A stretch of 64,000 bases of DNA, taken from the NCBI GenBank assembly GCA_944347775.1, contig CALVMT010000072.1, forward strand, positions 38,383-102,382. The letters are read 5' to 3'. This document shows, one piece after another, positions 8,337 through 17,615 of the stretch (positions within the stretch are counted from its first letter, which is position 1; each line of letters starts with the position of its first letter). The DNA comes from an uncultured Clostridia bacterium. GTDB taxonomy: Bacteria; Bacillota; Clostridia; Christensenellales; Christensenellaceae. The position numbers were made by a program, and so were the translations under genes. The notes beneath the pieces were generated by a model. It ran no database searches. It had not been told where the DNA came from and saw nothing but the letters and a program-made list of their open reading frames with translations.

Positions 8337-8984
8337 CTATTCTGTAGGCATAGAAGATAAAATTAATTGCTTGCCACGACGGATAATAGCCCCGTACTCC
8401 TCTAATTGTCCAATGGCACGATATAAAGAAGCACGGCTGATATTAAGTAAAGATGCAAATCCCGTCATGCTTGGAATATCGTAACATCCGGATTCATCGG
8501 CATGCTCCTGTAGATAGGCAAAAAGACGGTCGGCTGCATTTGTATTGGCAAGGTGTTCTAGCTTTCCTGTTAAAAAGGCTACACGTGTACTTAAATAATA
8601 AATAAAATTTGTGCGAAAACACGGGTAGGTATCAAGTAAAAAATCAACTTCCCGGCGGGAAAAACATAATAGCCGCAATGGTGTTAGTGCATAAATTTCA
8701 CTAAGACGTATATTTTTTAGATATATTGAAGCCAAGCCAAATGCGCGAGGTGGAAATATATAATCCAACACGGAATTATGCTTCCCAAGCTGACGGATAC
8801 ACGCACGGCCATAAAGCAAAATACCAAGTATATTGCCGGTATCCAGGCGCATGTTTTTTTCATATACGGAAATTGTGCCGTAAGATTTTAAAAGTTGTAA
8901 AATATCCTGTTCAGAAAAACTGGTAAACAATGGATTTTGTTTTAAAATATTCAGTTCTCCTTCGCTAAGTTGCACAAGTCCCAT
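8337..8984 (-). CDS. Crp/Fnr-family transcriptional regulator
   Basis: DNA-binding regulator, 215 aa. The N-terminal cyclic-nucleotide-binding-like barrel (about 1-120) is followed by a dimer helix and a C-terminal winged helix-turn-helix (about 165-210) with MTGFASLLNISRASLYRAIGQL. No Fnr-type N-terminal Cys cluster is seen, so it is not an obvious oxygen sensor. It is the first gene of the operon with the ABC importer and probably controls it. A palindrome over its own -10 suggests autoregulation. The effector is unknown. It resembles the YeiL-like or CooA-like branches rather than Crp itself, but this is only an impression. Confidence 0.85.
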   Translation of the reverse strand: MGLVQLSEGELNILKQNPLFTSFSEQDILQLLKSYGTISVYEKNMRLDTGNILGILLYGRACIRQLGKHNSVLDYIFPPRAFGLASIYLKNIRLSEIYALTPLRLLCFSRREVDFLLDTYPCFRTNFIYYLSTRVAFLTGKLEHLANTNAADRLFAYLQEHADESGCYDIPSMTGFASLLNISRASLYRAIGQLEEYGAIIRRGKQLILSSMPTE

Positions 8985-9009
8985 AAAGAAATCCTTTCAA
9001 AAATGTCTC

Positions 9010-9057
9010 ATTTGATACATTTTATTGTATTGTATCGAATGAATAAAAAAAAGTCAA
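9010..9057 (-). promoter_or_regulatory. Promoter and palindromic operator of the Crp/Fnr-ABC operon
   Basis: On the minus strand TTGACT (9057-9052) and TACAAT (9034-9029) are 17 bp apart. An inverted repeat with near-perfect 10-bp arms, ATTTGATACA (9010-9019) and TGTATCGAAT (9031-9040), with 11 bp between the arms, overlaps the -10 and probable start point. It is a good candidate binding site for the Crp/Fnr-type regulator encoded immediately downstream. Confidence 0.6.
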
Positions 9058-9081
9058 GAAAAAGGAAGTGGGCAATAGTGG

Positions 9082-9110
9082 TTGCGGCGGTAAGGTAAAG
9101 AAGGTATACT
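9082..9110 (+). promoter_or_regulatory. Probable promoter of the PQQ-propeller gene
   Basis: TTGCGG (9082-9087) and TATACT (9105-9110) have a 17-bp spacer and lie about 48 bp before the GTG start. The -35 is a weak match. Confidence 0.5.
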
Positions 9111-9157
9111 GAAGTTGAAAATATTGTAAAATTTTATGGATATAACGAGGTATACAG

Positions 9158-10804
9158 GTGAAGACAAGCAGGATATTTCGAATTTTCATGATGGCATTGG
9201 ATTTTTTCATGATGGCATTATTGCGTCCGTTTCGTCAATTTACAAAATTACGGCGCTTTCGTCCAAACGGCAAAGCGCAAAATGATCTTTTTCCCCACGC
9301 TGTAGAGCAGACAGAACCTCAAAAGCATGGAATTTGTGCTCAGTTAGAAATTGACGGGCGTCAGGTGGAAAACTATCAAAGGAAGCAACCGATTTGTGTA
9401 GAAGATGAAACAATTTATGCAAAGTATGATGGAATTGTTACTTTTCGCGGAGATCACAGGAGAAGCGGTGCATCAATAGGTAGAGCCGAACTTACGCAGA
9501 AAAAATTAAAAATAAAGTGGAGCGTCAACACGGGAAAGCTGGCCAAAGGTTATGGTAAGGGATTTTGGACAGGAAGTGGATGGACAGGCCAACCGTTAAT
9601 TGTTCATTGGACGGAAGAACAAAAGATGCGGATGAATTTATATGAGGAGAAAAAAGAAAAAAAGGATTTATGGGAAGTTATTTATGCAACAATGGATGGG
9701 AATGTCTATTTTTTAGATTTAGATGACGGAAGCGCAACAAGAGATGTGCTAAAAGTAGGACTCCCGTTTAAAGGCGCCGGTGCATTGCATCCTTCGCTGC
9801 CAATTCTGCATTTAGGGCCTGGAGATTCGGGTGCAGGAGAAGGAGAATATGCAAGAGCATATTTATATCGTTTGGAAGATTGTGAAAAGCTTTTGGAATA
9901 CGGAGGTCAAGATCCGTTTTCTATTCGCCAATTTTGCGGATTTGACAGTTCCCCTTTATTTTTTAATGACTATATATTTGAACCTTCAGAAAACGGAATT
10001 ATTTATTCATTTAAACTGAACACATATATTGGGGAATCAGGAAAATTGGAAATTGCACCGGATGAATTTGTAAAACTTCGTTATACAACAGCGCGCTCAA
10101 GCGAACAAAGTTACTGGCTTGGAATGGAAGACAGTCCGGTGATGTGGAAAAATTATTTATATATTGCAGATAATGGTGGGACAATGCTTTGTGTGGATGT
10201 GAACACTATGAATATTGTTTGGACACAGGATGTTGCGGATGATACCAATGGTTCTGCAGTGCTTTCCATAGAAAATGAGCATCCTTATCTCTATATTGGA
10301 ACATCGTTGCATTGGACGCCCAGTAAACGATTGAGACTCGGAGATTGCCCAATTTTTAAACTGGATGCCATCACGGGAGAGTATGTTTGGATTCGTTCTT
10401 ATTTTTGCAGCACAATTGCCGGGATATCGGGAGGCATACAGGCGACAGCGGTATTGGGAAAAGAAGAAATAGAAGATATTGTTGTTTTCCCAGTAGCAAG
10501 AACGCCAAGTGTAAGAAATGGACTCCTTGTTGCTTTGGATAAAAAAACCGGCAGAGAAGTTTGGCGTTATCGGATGAAAGCATACACATGGAGTTCCCCC
10601 GTTGCAGTCTACGATGAAAGTGGAAAGGCCTATATATTGCAAGGAGATTCGGTAGGTACACTGCACTTACTTGACGGCCGGACAGGTAAATTACTGCATA
10701 AAATAGAGTTGGGTGCGAATATCGAAGCCAGCCCAGCGGTTGTTGATCATACTTTGGTTGTGGGGACACGTGGCATGAAAATATTTGGAATTCAACTAGA
10801 ATAA
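9158..10804 (+). CDS. PQQ-type beta-propeller repeat protein
   Basis: A 548-aa protein with repeated beta-propeller blades of the PQQ/quinoprotein type. Blade-like motifs include IYATMDGNVYFLDLDDGSATR, LYIADNGGTMLCVDVNTMN, LVALDKKTGREVWRYR and AYILQGDSVGTLHLLDGRTGK. The last two are classic 'A-LD-x-x-TG-x-x-W' blades. A basic, partly hydrophobic N-terminus (residues 1-35) may be a membrane anchor, but no clear signal peptidase site is visible. No catalytic dehydrogenase residues can be assigned, so it is probably a binding or scaffold protein. The GTG start follows ACGAGG. It is monocistronic, ended by a strong hairpin. Confidence 0.8.
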   Translation: MKTSRIFRIFMMALDFFMMALLRPFRQFTKLRRFRPNGKAQNDLFPHAVEQTEPQKHGICAQLEIDGRQVENYQRKQPICVEDETIYAKYDGIVTFRGDHRRSGASIGRAELTQKKLKIKWSVNTGKLAKGYGKGFWTGSGWTGQPLIVHWTEEQKMRMNLYEEKKEKKDLWEVIYATMDGNVYFLDLDDGSATRDVLKVGLPFKGAGALHPSLPILHLGPGDSGAGEGEYARAYLYRLEDCEKLLEYGGQDPFSIRQFCGFDSSPLFFNDYIFEPSENGIIYSFKLNTYIGESGKLEIAPDEFVKLRYTTARSSEQSYWLGMEDSPVMWKNYLYIADNGGTMLCVDVNTMNIVWTQDVADDTNGSAVLSIENEHPYLYIGTSLHWTPSKRLRLGDCPIFKLDAITGEYVWIRSYFCSTIAGISGGIQATAVLGKEEIEDIVVFPVARTPSVRNGLLVALDKKTGREVWRYRMKAYTWSSPVAVYDESGKAYILQGDSVGTLHLLDGRTGKLLHKIELGANIEASPAVVDHTLVVGTRGMKIFGIQLE

Positions 10805-10844
10805 TAAATTATGCGTTTCTTTATGGAAACGCATAATTTAGTTT
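10805..10844 (+). terminator. 15-bp perfect hairpin after the propeller gene
   Basis: TAAATTATGCGTTTC (10805-10819) pairs perfectly with GAAACGCATAATTTA (10826-10840) around a 6-base loop. The stem starts right at the stop codon. The T-tract after it is short (GTTT), so termination strength is uncertain. The remaining stretch to tilS (to 11004) shows no further feature I can support. Confidence 0.6.
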
Positions 10845-11004
10845 AATCTGATAGAATATGCATTGAAACATAAAATTTTTTTGATCATGTCAGAGCTTAA
10901 TGGACAAGAAAAATAAGAGAATACTTTATTTATAATTATTAATAATTTGTTTAATATCATAGGTATTGTAAACAGATTGAACAGAGCGTAAAATAAAGGC
11001 AATT

Positions 11005-12381
11005 ATGATAGAAAAAATTGTAGAATCAACGATAATAAGACATTCATTAGTAAATCCCGGTCAACGCGTAGCGGTAGCAGTGAGTGGCGGCGTCGATTCG
11101 ATGGTATTGTTACATTTATTTTGGCGCCTCCAAAATCAGTTTGATTTTAAACTTTATGCGTTGCATTATGAACATGGTATTCGCAAGGAACAATCAATTG
11201 AAGACATGGAGTTTGTTAGAATAATTTGCAACACCCTTGATATTCCGTTAGTTATTGAGCAAGGCGATATTGTAAAAATGGCTAAGGAAAAAAAAATGAA
11301 TCTAGAAGAAGTGGCGCGTAACTCACGATATGATTTTTTTTCGCGTTGTCGCCGTGAGTATGCAATTGATCGGGTTGCCGTTGCCCATCATAAAGATGAT
11401 CTTGTGGAAACATTTATGTTGCATTTGATACGTGGAAGCGGCCCCAAAGGGTTATGTGCGATGCCATATATGCGTAAAGATGGCGTTATTCGTCCGCTGC
11501 TTGATGTTTCCAGGCAGGAAATTGAACAATATGCTCATCAATACAAACTCAGGTTTAGGCAGGATATAACCAACAACGATATGCATTACAGTCGTAATTT
11601 TTTGCGCTTGCGATTGATGCCAGAGATGCGTACGTTAAATCCCAAGTTAAACGATGCAATTGCACGCGTATCTCACATGATTAGTGAAGAGCAGAATTTA
11701 CTGGAAGACTATACCATGCAGGAATATATTCAAATTGCCCATGAAGATGGACAGCATATTGAAATGGACTGCAAAAAGTTGTGTCAATGCTCTCAAGCGA
11801 TGAGGAGACGTCTTTTGCGATTGGCTGTTTTTCGGTGCGCAAAAACGTTAAAAAATGTGGATAGCGTAGTTATAGAGCGGTTGGAAAGAATGGTGCAGCG
11901 TGGAATTACGGGAAAAAGATTTTGCTTATCGGATGTTTTTTTTGCGCAAATAAGCTATGATTTATTGATTCTTGATGCAAAAATGTATACAATAAATAAG
12001 ATTGGCGAAGTGCGGTTACAAAAATGGAAAACATGCTTACCGGATGGCAGTATGTTGATACTTAAAAAATCGCAAATGCCGAAACATTTCCCTAATGCGG
12101 AAAGTTTGTGTCAGTATATTGATGCAGATAGACTCTCTAGTCGATGCGTGGTACGCACACGGCAACCGGGTGATATTTTTTCTCCTTTGGGGATGCAGGG
12201 GCATCAAAATTTAAAAAAATGGTTTATTGATCATAAAATTTCCAGGGAGATGCGTGAAGCGCAATTACTGCTTTGTGATGGAAATGAGGTACTTTGGATT
12301 ATTGGCCGACAGTTAAGTGAAACCTTGCGTATACAGGCGAATAGTTCCAACATTTGCGAGATAAAATATATCATGCCCTGA
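11005..12381 (+). CDS. tilS: tRNA(Ile)-lysidine synthase TilS
   Basis: Essential enzyme that converts C34 of tRNA-Ile(CAU) to lysidine with ATP and lysine, changing the codon read from AUG to AUA. It is 458 aa. The PP-loop ATPase motif SGGVDS is at 27-32, and YEHGIR plus VAHHKDDLVETFMLHLIRGSG follow in the N-terminal domain. The C-terminal domain carries RTRQPGDIFSPLGMQGHQNLKKWFID, typical of the TilS substrate-binding tail. It begins the conserved tilS-hpt-ftsH order of Bacillota. The gene ends with TGA. Confidence 0.97.
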   Translation: MIEKIVESTIIRHSLVNPGQRVAVAVSGGVDSMVLLHLFWRLQNQFDFKLYALHYEHGIRKEQSIEDMEFVRIICNTLDIPLVIEQGDIVKMAKEKKMNLEEVARNSRYDFFSRCRREYAIDRVAVAHHKDDLVETFMLHLIRGSGPKGLCAMPYMRKDGVIRPLLDVSRQEIEQYAHQYKLRFRQDITNNDMHYSRNFLRLRLMPEMRTLNPKLNDAIARVSHMISEEQNLLEDYTMQEYIQIAHEDGQHIEMDCKKLCQCSQAMRRRLLRLAVFRCAKTLKNVDSVVIERLERMVQRGITGKRFCLSDVFFAQISYDLLILDAKMYTINKIGEVRLQKWKTCLPDGSMLILKKSQMPKHFPNAESLCQYIDADRLSSRCVVRTRQPGDIFSPLGMQGHQNLKKWFIDHKISREMREAQLLLCDGNEVLWIIGRQLSETLRIQANSSNICEIKYIMP

Positions 12382-12396
12382 AGGCGGAGATGATTT

Positions 12397-12954
12397 ATGC
12401 AAACGAAGAGTATATTGGAACGAGATATTGAAGAAATACTTCTAAATGAAAAATGTATTTCAAAAAGAATTAAAGAAATAGCCGTACAAATTGCAAAAGA
12501 TTATGAAAATAAAGATTTTATTATGGTGGGAGTTCTTAATGGTGCGGCAATTTTTTATATTAATTTGATTATGGAATTGGATATTCCGTTGGAAATGAAT
12601 TTTATCCGTGTTTCAAGTTATGGGAAAGGCGTGAGAAGTTCAGGTAACATACGCATGGTTTATGATTTGGAGGCGGATATTACAAATAAGGATGTTCTCA
12701 TTGTAGAAGATATTATTGATTCAGGCAATACATTATACGCGTTAAAAGAATTGTTCTGTCAACGGGGAGCCAAAACCGTGCGTTGCTGTTGCCTGTTAGA
12801 TAAAAAAGAGCGTAGAGAAGTAATGGTGGAAGCAGATTATGTCGGTTTCAATGTACCGGATAAATTTTTAGTTGGTTATGGTTTGGATTATGCAGGCAAA
12901 TACCGGAATTTAAAGTTCGTGGGAACATTAAAGCCTGAAATATATAATAAATAA
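12397..12954 (+). CDS. hpt: Hypoxanthine phosphoribosyltransferase
   Basis: Purine salvage enzyme making IMP (and often GMP) from hypoxanthine or guanine and PRPP, 185 aa. The PRPP-binding loop VLIVEDIIDSGNT and the catalytic segment are intact. GVLNGAAIFYINLI and FIRVSSYG are typical of bacterial Hpt. The C-terminal VGYGLDYAGKYRNL motif also fits. It sits 15 bp after tilS and 24 bp before ftsH, the classic tilS-hpt-ftsH operon. Confidence 0.97.
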   Translation: MQTKSILERDIEEILLNEKCISKRIKEIAVQIAKDYENKDFIMVGVLNGAAIFYINLIMELDIPLEMNFIRVSSYGKGVRSSGNIRMVYDLEADITNKDVLIVEDIIDSGNTLYALKELFCQRGAKTVRCCCLLDKKERREVMVEADYVGFNVPDKFLVGYGLDYAGKYRNLKFVGTLKPEIYNK

Positions 12955-12978
12955 AGATAATGAGGAGGAGCATGAAGT

Positions 12979-14847
12979 TTGAAAAAATTTGTTCGAGGCC
13001 CGTTGATCTATCTGTTGCTAATTTTGGCGATTTTTCTTGTGGCACAATCGGTTGTCAATACAGATAATCAAAGAGAAGCCGTTTTGGGATATACGGAATT
13101 TTTGAAAAAAGTAGAATCGGGCGAAATTACAGATATTACAATTATAGGTTATGAGGCAGTTGCGTTAAAAAAGGATACAGTTATTGAGAAAGATATGTTT
13201 CCTAAAAAGTATGACTATTATGTCTATCTGCCTTCCTATTATCAGATTGATGTTGATTTAAAAGCAGCACTCGGTGTAGAGAGCTTGGCGGAGAGCAATA
13301 TAAATATTGTATATCAAAAAGTGCAGGATAGCTCGATTTGGCTGGATGTAATTTTACCGTATTTGGTTCCGATTCTGTTGATGGCGGCGTTGTGGTATAT
13401 GATGTATCGGCAGACACAGGGCGGAAAGGGAATGAGTTACGGGAAAAGCCGTGCCAAGATGACAATGGGAGAAAATGTTGATAAAACATTTGCGGATGTT
13501 GCAGGTGCGGACGAAGAAAAAGCAGAGCTCGAGGAAATTGTACAGTTTTTAAAAAATCCCAAACAGTTTACAAAATTTGGTGCACGTATTCCGAAAGGAG
13601 TATTACTTGTAGGCCCGCCCGGATGCGGAAAAACTTTATTGGCTAAGGCAGTTGCCGGAGAGGCAAGAATCCCTTTTTTTAGTATTACAGGATCTGATTT
13701 TGTAGAAATGTTTGTAGGTATGGGTGCTGCGCGAGTCAGAGATTTATTTGACAGTGCAAAAAAGAACGCACCTTGCATTATCTTTATCGATGAAATTGAT
13801 GCAGTAGGGCGTCAAAGAGGAGCCGGTTTAGGTGGCGGACATGATGAGCGCGAGCAGACGCTTAACCAACTATTGGTCGAGATGGACGGATTTATTGTCA
13901 ATGAAGGAATTATTGTCTTGGCGGCAACCAATCGTGTAGATATCTTGGATCCGGCATTGTTGCGTGCGGGAAGATTTGATCGTCAAATTGTAGTCAATGT
14001 ACCTGATGTGAAAGGCAGAGAAGATATTTTAAAGGTTCACTCCAAAGGTAAACCGTTGGACTCAGATGTTAATTTGAAAGTAATTGCAAAGCGTACGCCC
14101 GGATTTTCCGGCGCTGATTTGGAAAATGTGCTGAATGAAGCGGCAATTTTAGCGGCAAGGTTTAAAAAACAGGCGATCGGTATGGCGGAAATTGAAGAAG
14201 CAATTACACGAGTTATTGCTGGCCCGGAAAAGAAAAGTCGTGTAATGACCGAAAAGGATAAAATGGTAACGGCTTATCATGAAGTTGGGCATGCAATTTG
14301 CGCTAAAGTATTGCCAAACTGTGATGAAGTACATGAAATTTCCATTATTCCGAGAGGTATGGCGGCAGGTTATACAATGACTTTGCCTCATGAAGATGAA
14401 AGCCATTATTTTAAATCCAAAATGATTGATGAAATGACAATGATGCTTGGAGGTAGAGCGGCGGAAGCATTGATTCTCGGTGATATTACGACGGGAGCAA
14501 GCAATGATATTGAACGTGCGACCAATATGGCAAGAGCGATGATTGTAAAATATGGGATGAACGATACAATAGGCCCTGTATTCCATGGCAATAACCAGGA
14601 AATCTTTTTGGGTAAGGAGTTAGTACAGTCTAAAACATGTAGTGAAGAAGTTGCGGCACAAATTGACAGTGAGCTGAAAAAACAACTTGTCTATTGCATG
14701 GAAAAAGCAAAGGAGATTTTGCAGGGGAATATACACAAACTGCATAGAATTGCGAAGGTACTAATGGAGAAAGAAAAAATATCTGGAGAAGAGTTTGAAA
14801 AGCTCTTTAATGAAGAAGAAATTTTGGCATCGCCGGAATTGAGTTAA
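12979..14847 (+). CDS. ftsH: ATP-dependent zinc metalloprotease FtsH
   Basis: Membrane-anchored AAA+ protease for membrane-protein quality control and turnover of regulators, 622 aa. Membrane spans are at about 9-24 and 124-142, flanking an extracytoplasmic region. The AAA domain has Walker A GPPGCGKT at 212-219, Walker [12 protein letters not shown] and the second region of homology [21 protein letters not shown]. The protease zinc site HEVGH is at 434-438. The start is TTG at 12979, 8 bases after GAGGAGGAG; an ATG at 12972 is in another frame and too close. The gene closes the tilS-hpt-ftsH operon. Confidence 0.97.
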   Translation: MKKFVRGPLIYLLLILAIFLVAQSVVNTDNQREAVLGYTEFLKKVESGEITDITIIGYEAVALKKDTVIEKDMFPKKYDYYVYLPSYYQIDVDLKAALGVESLAESNINIVYQKVQDSSIWLDVILPYLVPILLMAALWYMMYRQTQGGKGMSYGKSRAKMTMGENVDKTFADVAGADEEKAELEEIVQFLKNPKQFTKFGARIPKGVLLVGPPGCGKTLLAKAVAGEARIPFFSITGSDFVEMFVGMGAARVRDLFDSAKKNAPCIIFIDEIDAVGRQRGAGLGGGHDEREQTLNQLLVEMDGFIVNEGIIVLAATNRVDILDPALLRAGRFDRQIVVNVPDVKGREDILKVHSKGKPLDSDVNLKVIAKRTPGFSGADLENVLNEAAILAARFKKQAIGMAEIEEAITRVIAGPEKKSRVMTEKDKMVTAYHEVGHAICAKVLPNCDEVHEISIIPRGMAAGYTMTLPHEDESHYFKSKMIDEMTMMLGGRAAEALILGDITTGASNDIERATNMARAMIVKYGMNDTIGPVFHGNNQEIFLGKELVQSKTCSEEVAAQIDSELKKQLVYCMEKAKEILQGNIHKLHRIAKVLMEKEKISGEEFEKLFNEEEILASPELS

Positions 14848-14859
14848 AATATTTTAAAA

Positions 14860-14886
14860 CGAGCAGAAAAATTCTGCTCGTTTTTT
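14860..14886 (+). terminator. Rho-independent terminator after ftsH
   Basis: CGAGCAGAA (14860-14868) pairs with TTCTGCTCG (14872-14880), followed by six T. Confidence 0.9.
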
Positions 14887-14940
14887 ATAAAATGATTTAG
14901 CTATGTTGCAGAATGGTAAATTATAATAAAGGGGATCATG

Positions 14941-15774
14941 ATGAAAATTGATTTACATATACATTCTACTGCCTCAGATGGGACAGATTCGCCGGAAACG
15001 CTTGCTATTCAGTGTGCGGAAAAAGGAGTTGATTATGCTGCATTGACCGATCATGATACATTGGCGGGTTCTTCAGCATTTTTAAAAACAGCTAAAAGAC
15101 TAGGTATACAAGCTGTTAACGGGATTGAATTTTCAGCGCAGTATACAGGAGAATTACATATTTTGGTTTATCGTGTCAACTTAGAGGATGCTTCTTTTCG
15201 CGGTGTTGTCAAAGAGGTAATGCGGCATCGTAGTAATAGAGTTGTGGCGATGACGCAGAAATTAATTGATCAAGGCTATGATATCAGTCATGAGCAGGTA
15301 CAAAAATATGCGGCAGGAGGTGCTCCGGGTAGGCCTCATATTGCGAGGGCATTAGTAGAAAAGGGATATGCAAAGACAATAGATCAGGCATTTTGTAAAT
15401 ATTTAAATGTAGGTTGCCCTGGCTTTGTCAAAAGAAAAAATTTAACGCCGACGCAGATTTTACAGGCCGCCAATACAGCGGGAGGAGTCGCTGTGTTGGC
15501 ACATCCCAAACTCACCTATGCTCCAAATTTTGACAAATTATTTTGTGAACTGAAATATTTGGGATTGGCAGGGGTTGAGGCCTTTTATCCAGAACACAGC
15601 GACGAGGAATGTAAATATTTTTGCGAACTGGCACAAAAATATGGATTGTTTGTTACGCAGGGGAGCGACTTTCATGGCCGGATGAGAAGCTCAACTGATT
15701 TAGGAAAGGAAAAAAGAGGAAACGAAAATCCTTTGCTAAAGCAGGGCCTGCATGTAATCTTTGAAAAAAAATAG
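14941..15774 (+). CDS. PHP-domain phosphoesterase (YciV/TrpH-like)
   Basis: Metal-dependent phosphoesterase of the PHP family, 277 aa. Relatives hydrolyse 3',5'-nucleoside bisphosphates or short oligonucleotide ends. Metal-binding motifs are visible: DLHIHSTASDGT near the N-terminus, TDHDTLAG, NGIEFSA, GRPHIARAL, VLAHPKL, and QGSDFHG near the end. This order matches the RNase AM/YciV group. ATG codons occur at 14938 and 14941; AAAGGGG at 14928-14934 fits the second better. It lies alone between the ftsH terminator and the next promoter. Confidence 0.85.
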   Translation: MKIDLHIHSTASDGTDSPETLAIQCAEKGVDYAALTDHDTLAGSSAFLKTAKRLGIQAVNGIEFSAQYTGELHILVYRVNLEDASFRGVVKEVMRHRSNRVVAMTQKLIDQGYDISHEQVQKYAAGGAPGRPHIARALVEKGYAKTIDQAFCKYLNVGCPGFVKRKNLTPTQILQAANTAGGVAVLAHPKLTYAPNFDKLFCELKYLGLAGVEAFYPEHSDEECKYFCELAQKYGLFVTQGSDFHGRMRSSTDLGKEKRGNENPLLKQGLHVIFEKK

Positions 15775-15792
15775 AGTGATATGCTGTTTTTA

Positions 15793-15821
15793 TTGATAGT
15801 TTGGTTTTGCTGTGATATGAT
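15793..15821 (+). promoter_or_regulatory. Promoter of the PRPP-synthetase-like gene
   Basis: TTGATA (15793-15798) and TATGAT (15816-15821) are 17 bp apart, 45 bp before the start codon. Confidence 0.65.
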
Positions 15822-15866
15822 AAATTTATCAAAGTTTTTGATATTAGAACCTATGGGAGACGTAAC

Positions 15867-16856
15867 ATGCATAGTGAACAAGGAAATGTAAAAATCTTTG
15901 CAGGAAAAACAGGACGTAGTTTTGCAAAGAAAATGTGTAACTATCTTGGGTCGGAACTGGGAAACTCTGAAGTTATACACTTCTCTGACGGAAATATTTT
16001 TGTCCGTATTAAAGAAACAGTACGGAACAGTGATGTGTATCTGGTTCAGCCAATCGGCATGGATCCAAACAATGAATTAGTTGAAATTTTATTTTGGATT
16101 GATGCATTTAAACGGGCGAGCGCTAGCTCAATAACGGTTATTGTTCCTTATTTTGGGTATGCCAAGGGGGATAAGAAGGATGAGCCAAGAGTATCAATCC
16201 GTGCAAGGGTATGTGCAGATTGTATTGAAGTCGTTGGTGCAGATCGATTTATTACAATGGATCTTCATGCACCGCAAATTCAAGGCTTTTTCCGGATCCC
16301 CTCAGATCATCTTTACTCATTGCCGCTGCTTTGTGAAAGCGTAAAAAAATACGTTGAGGTAAATAATTTGGTTGTTGTATCACCGGATGCAGGTTTTGCC
16401 AAGACAGCCAGAAAATATGCAGATTATTTGGGAACTCCGGTAGCGATTGGAGACAAGACCCGTGTAGCACATGATGAAAAAGCGAAAATTCTGGAATTAA
16501 TTGGAGATGTGAATGGAAAAGATTGTTTAATTGTTGATGATTTCAGCATTTCAGGTGGAACACTAATTGATATTGCCAATGTGCTGAAAGCAAAGGGAGC
16601 AAAACGGATTGTAGCATGTTTAGGGCATAATATTTTGAGAGAATCCGGGGTGAAGCGGATAGAACAAAGCCCCATTGAAATGGTTATCAGTACAGATACA
16701 GTAGAAAATCCTTTTACGGCGGATAGTCCCAAAATGGTTACCGTATCGGCTGCGCCGTTATTTGCAGAAGCTGTGTTGAGAATTCATAATCGTGTTTCTG
16801 TCAGTCCGTTATTTGCTAAAGTGCCGCAAAAGGTTTTGGAAGAACTGGATAAATAA
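15867..16856 (+). CDS. Divergent ribose-phosphate pyrophosphokinase-like protein
   Basis: Homologue of PRPP synthetase, 329 aa, with the two tandem phosphoribosyltransferase-type domains. Shared motifs include HFSDGNIFVRI, VPYFGYA at about 93-99, DLHAPQIQGFF from 132, and VVSPDAGF from 169. Several catalytic segments differ from canonical Prs: the ATP-loop basic motif is AKGDKKDEPR instead of ARQDRK, and the PRPP loop at 224-232 is DDFSISGGT rather than DDIIDTAGT. Such divergent Prs-like proteins occur beside normal Prs in some Bacillota. It could make PRPP, use another pentose phosphate, or be regulatory. The convergent neighbours are SIS and SDR sugar-type enzymes. Confidence 0.8.
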   Translation: MHSEQGNVKIFAGKTGRSFAKKMCNYLGSELGNSEVIHFSDGNIFVRIKETVRNSDVYLVQPIGMDPNNELVEILFWIDAFKRASASSITVIVPYFGYAKGDKKDEPRVSIRARVCADCIEVVGADRFITMDLHAPQIQGFFRIPSDHLYSLPLLCESVKKYVEVNNLVVVSPDAGFAKTARKYADYLGTPVAIGDKTRVAHDEKAKILELIGDVNGKDCLIVDDFSISGGTLIDIANVLKAKGAKRIVACLGHNILRESGVKRIEQSPIEMVISTDTVENPFTADSPKMVTVSAAPLFAEAVLRIHNRVSVSPLFAKVPQKVLEELDK

Positions 16857-16866
16857 AAATTTTGAG

Positions 16867-16892
16867 GCAGTCATGGATATGGCTGCTTTTTT
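16867..16892 (+). terminator. Terminator after the PRPP-synthetase-like gene
   Basis: GCAGTCAT (16867-16874) pairs with ATGGCTGC (16879-16886), one G-U type mismatch allowed, followed by six T. Confidence 0.75.
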
Positions 16893-16900
16893 AATATAAA

Positions 16901-16940
16901 AATAAACAAGTGCAGTTCTATAATACCGCACCTGTTTATT
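16901..16940 (-). terminator. Terminator of the SIS gene pair
   Basis: AATAAACA (16901-16908) and TGTTTATT (16933-16940) pair, with an inner TGC/GCA. T-rich tracts lie on both sides, so it may serve both convergent transcripts. Confidence 0.6.
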
Positions 16941-16959
16941 TTTTATATTTCGTTTCTTA

Positions 16960-17595
16960 TTATTCCAGATTATTATGATAATACATAATATCTTCGGATT
17001 TTGCTCCAATTTTCTCCATTACGACTTTACGAATAACTTCGTTAAGAGCAAAAGCGGATTCATAATAGCCCGTAACATCGTCATAAGCCATTTCTTCTCT
17101 CTGCTCAGGGCTCAGACCCCAATCTACGCGTTCGCCAAGGCCCTTGTTTTTCACATTTTTGTCAACAGGAGGTCTGAAATTATTCTTTTTCAGTCTGGGT
17201 ACAGTAACGTTGATATCTGCAATTTTCCCAATAATGGAATCTTCGGGAGCCGCACCGGAAATCAATGCTACTTTTGCGCCCTGCTCTTTAGCTTGTTGTG
17301 CAATAACAGCAATTGTCTTCGTGTTACCTGATCCGGAGTTAATCAATAGGATATCACCGGGATGAATAGAAGGTGTACCATTATCGCCAACACAATAAAC
17401 TAACATACCAATTTGAGACATATCCATGCCCAAAATACGAATAACGTTGCCGGCGCGACCCCAGCCAGCGGTAAATACACGCTTGGATTCGGCAATGGCT
17501 GTAGCAATTGCTTCAATCTGTGCGGGATCAACTTTATTTAATGTTTCTGCAATATTTTTGCCGGCACAATCCAGCAATTTTGTAATATCTAACAT
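16960..17595 (-). CDS. SIS-domain sugar isomerase-like protein, copy 1 (6-phospho-3-hexuloisomerase-like)
   Basis: Sugar-phosphate-binding SIS protein, 211 aa, closest in pattern to 6-phospho-3-hexuloisomerase (HxlB/PHI). Landmarks are GWGRAGNVIRILGMDMSQIG (about 43-62), VGDNGTPSIHPGDILLINSGSGNTKT and the Ser/Thr-rich phosphate site SGSGNT. Unlike short PHI enzymes, it has a C-terminal insertion with FRPPVDKN and a loop rich in charged residues, shared with its neighbour. It ends in MYYHNNLE. The sister gene upstream encodes a clear paralogue ending in IHYYHNSLE, so a heteromeric enzyme is plausible. A GGGAGAA ribosome-binding site precedes the ATG. Confidence 0.8.
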   Translation of the reverse strand: MLDITKLLDCAGKNIAETLNKVDPAQIEAIATAIAESKRVFTAGWGRAGNVIRILGMDMSQIGMLVYCVGDNGTPSIHPGDILLINSGSGNTKTIAVIAQQAKEQGAKVALISGAAPEDSIIGKIADINVTVPRLKKNNFRPPVDKNVKNKGLGERVDWGLSPEQREEMAYDDVTGYYESAFALNEVIRKVVMEKIGAKSEDIMYYHNNLE

Positions 17596-17615
17596 ATTTA
17601 GTGTTCTCCCTTCGA

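Noticed and set aside
12972-13067. A 31-codon ORF starting with ATG at 12972 over the ftsH start
   Set aside because: Its ATG is too near GAGGAGGAG, while the TTG at 12979 is ideally placed and gives full-length FtsH. The short frame has no recognisable feature.
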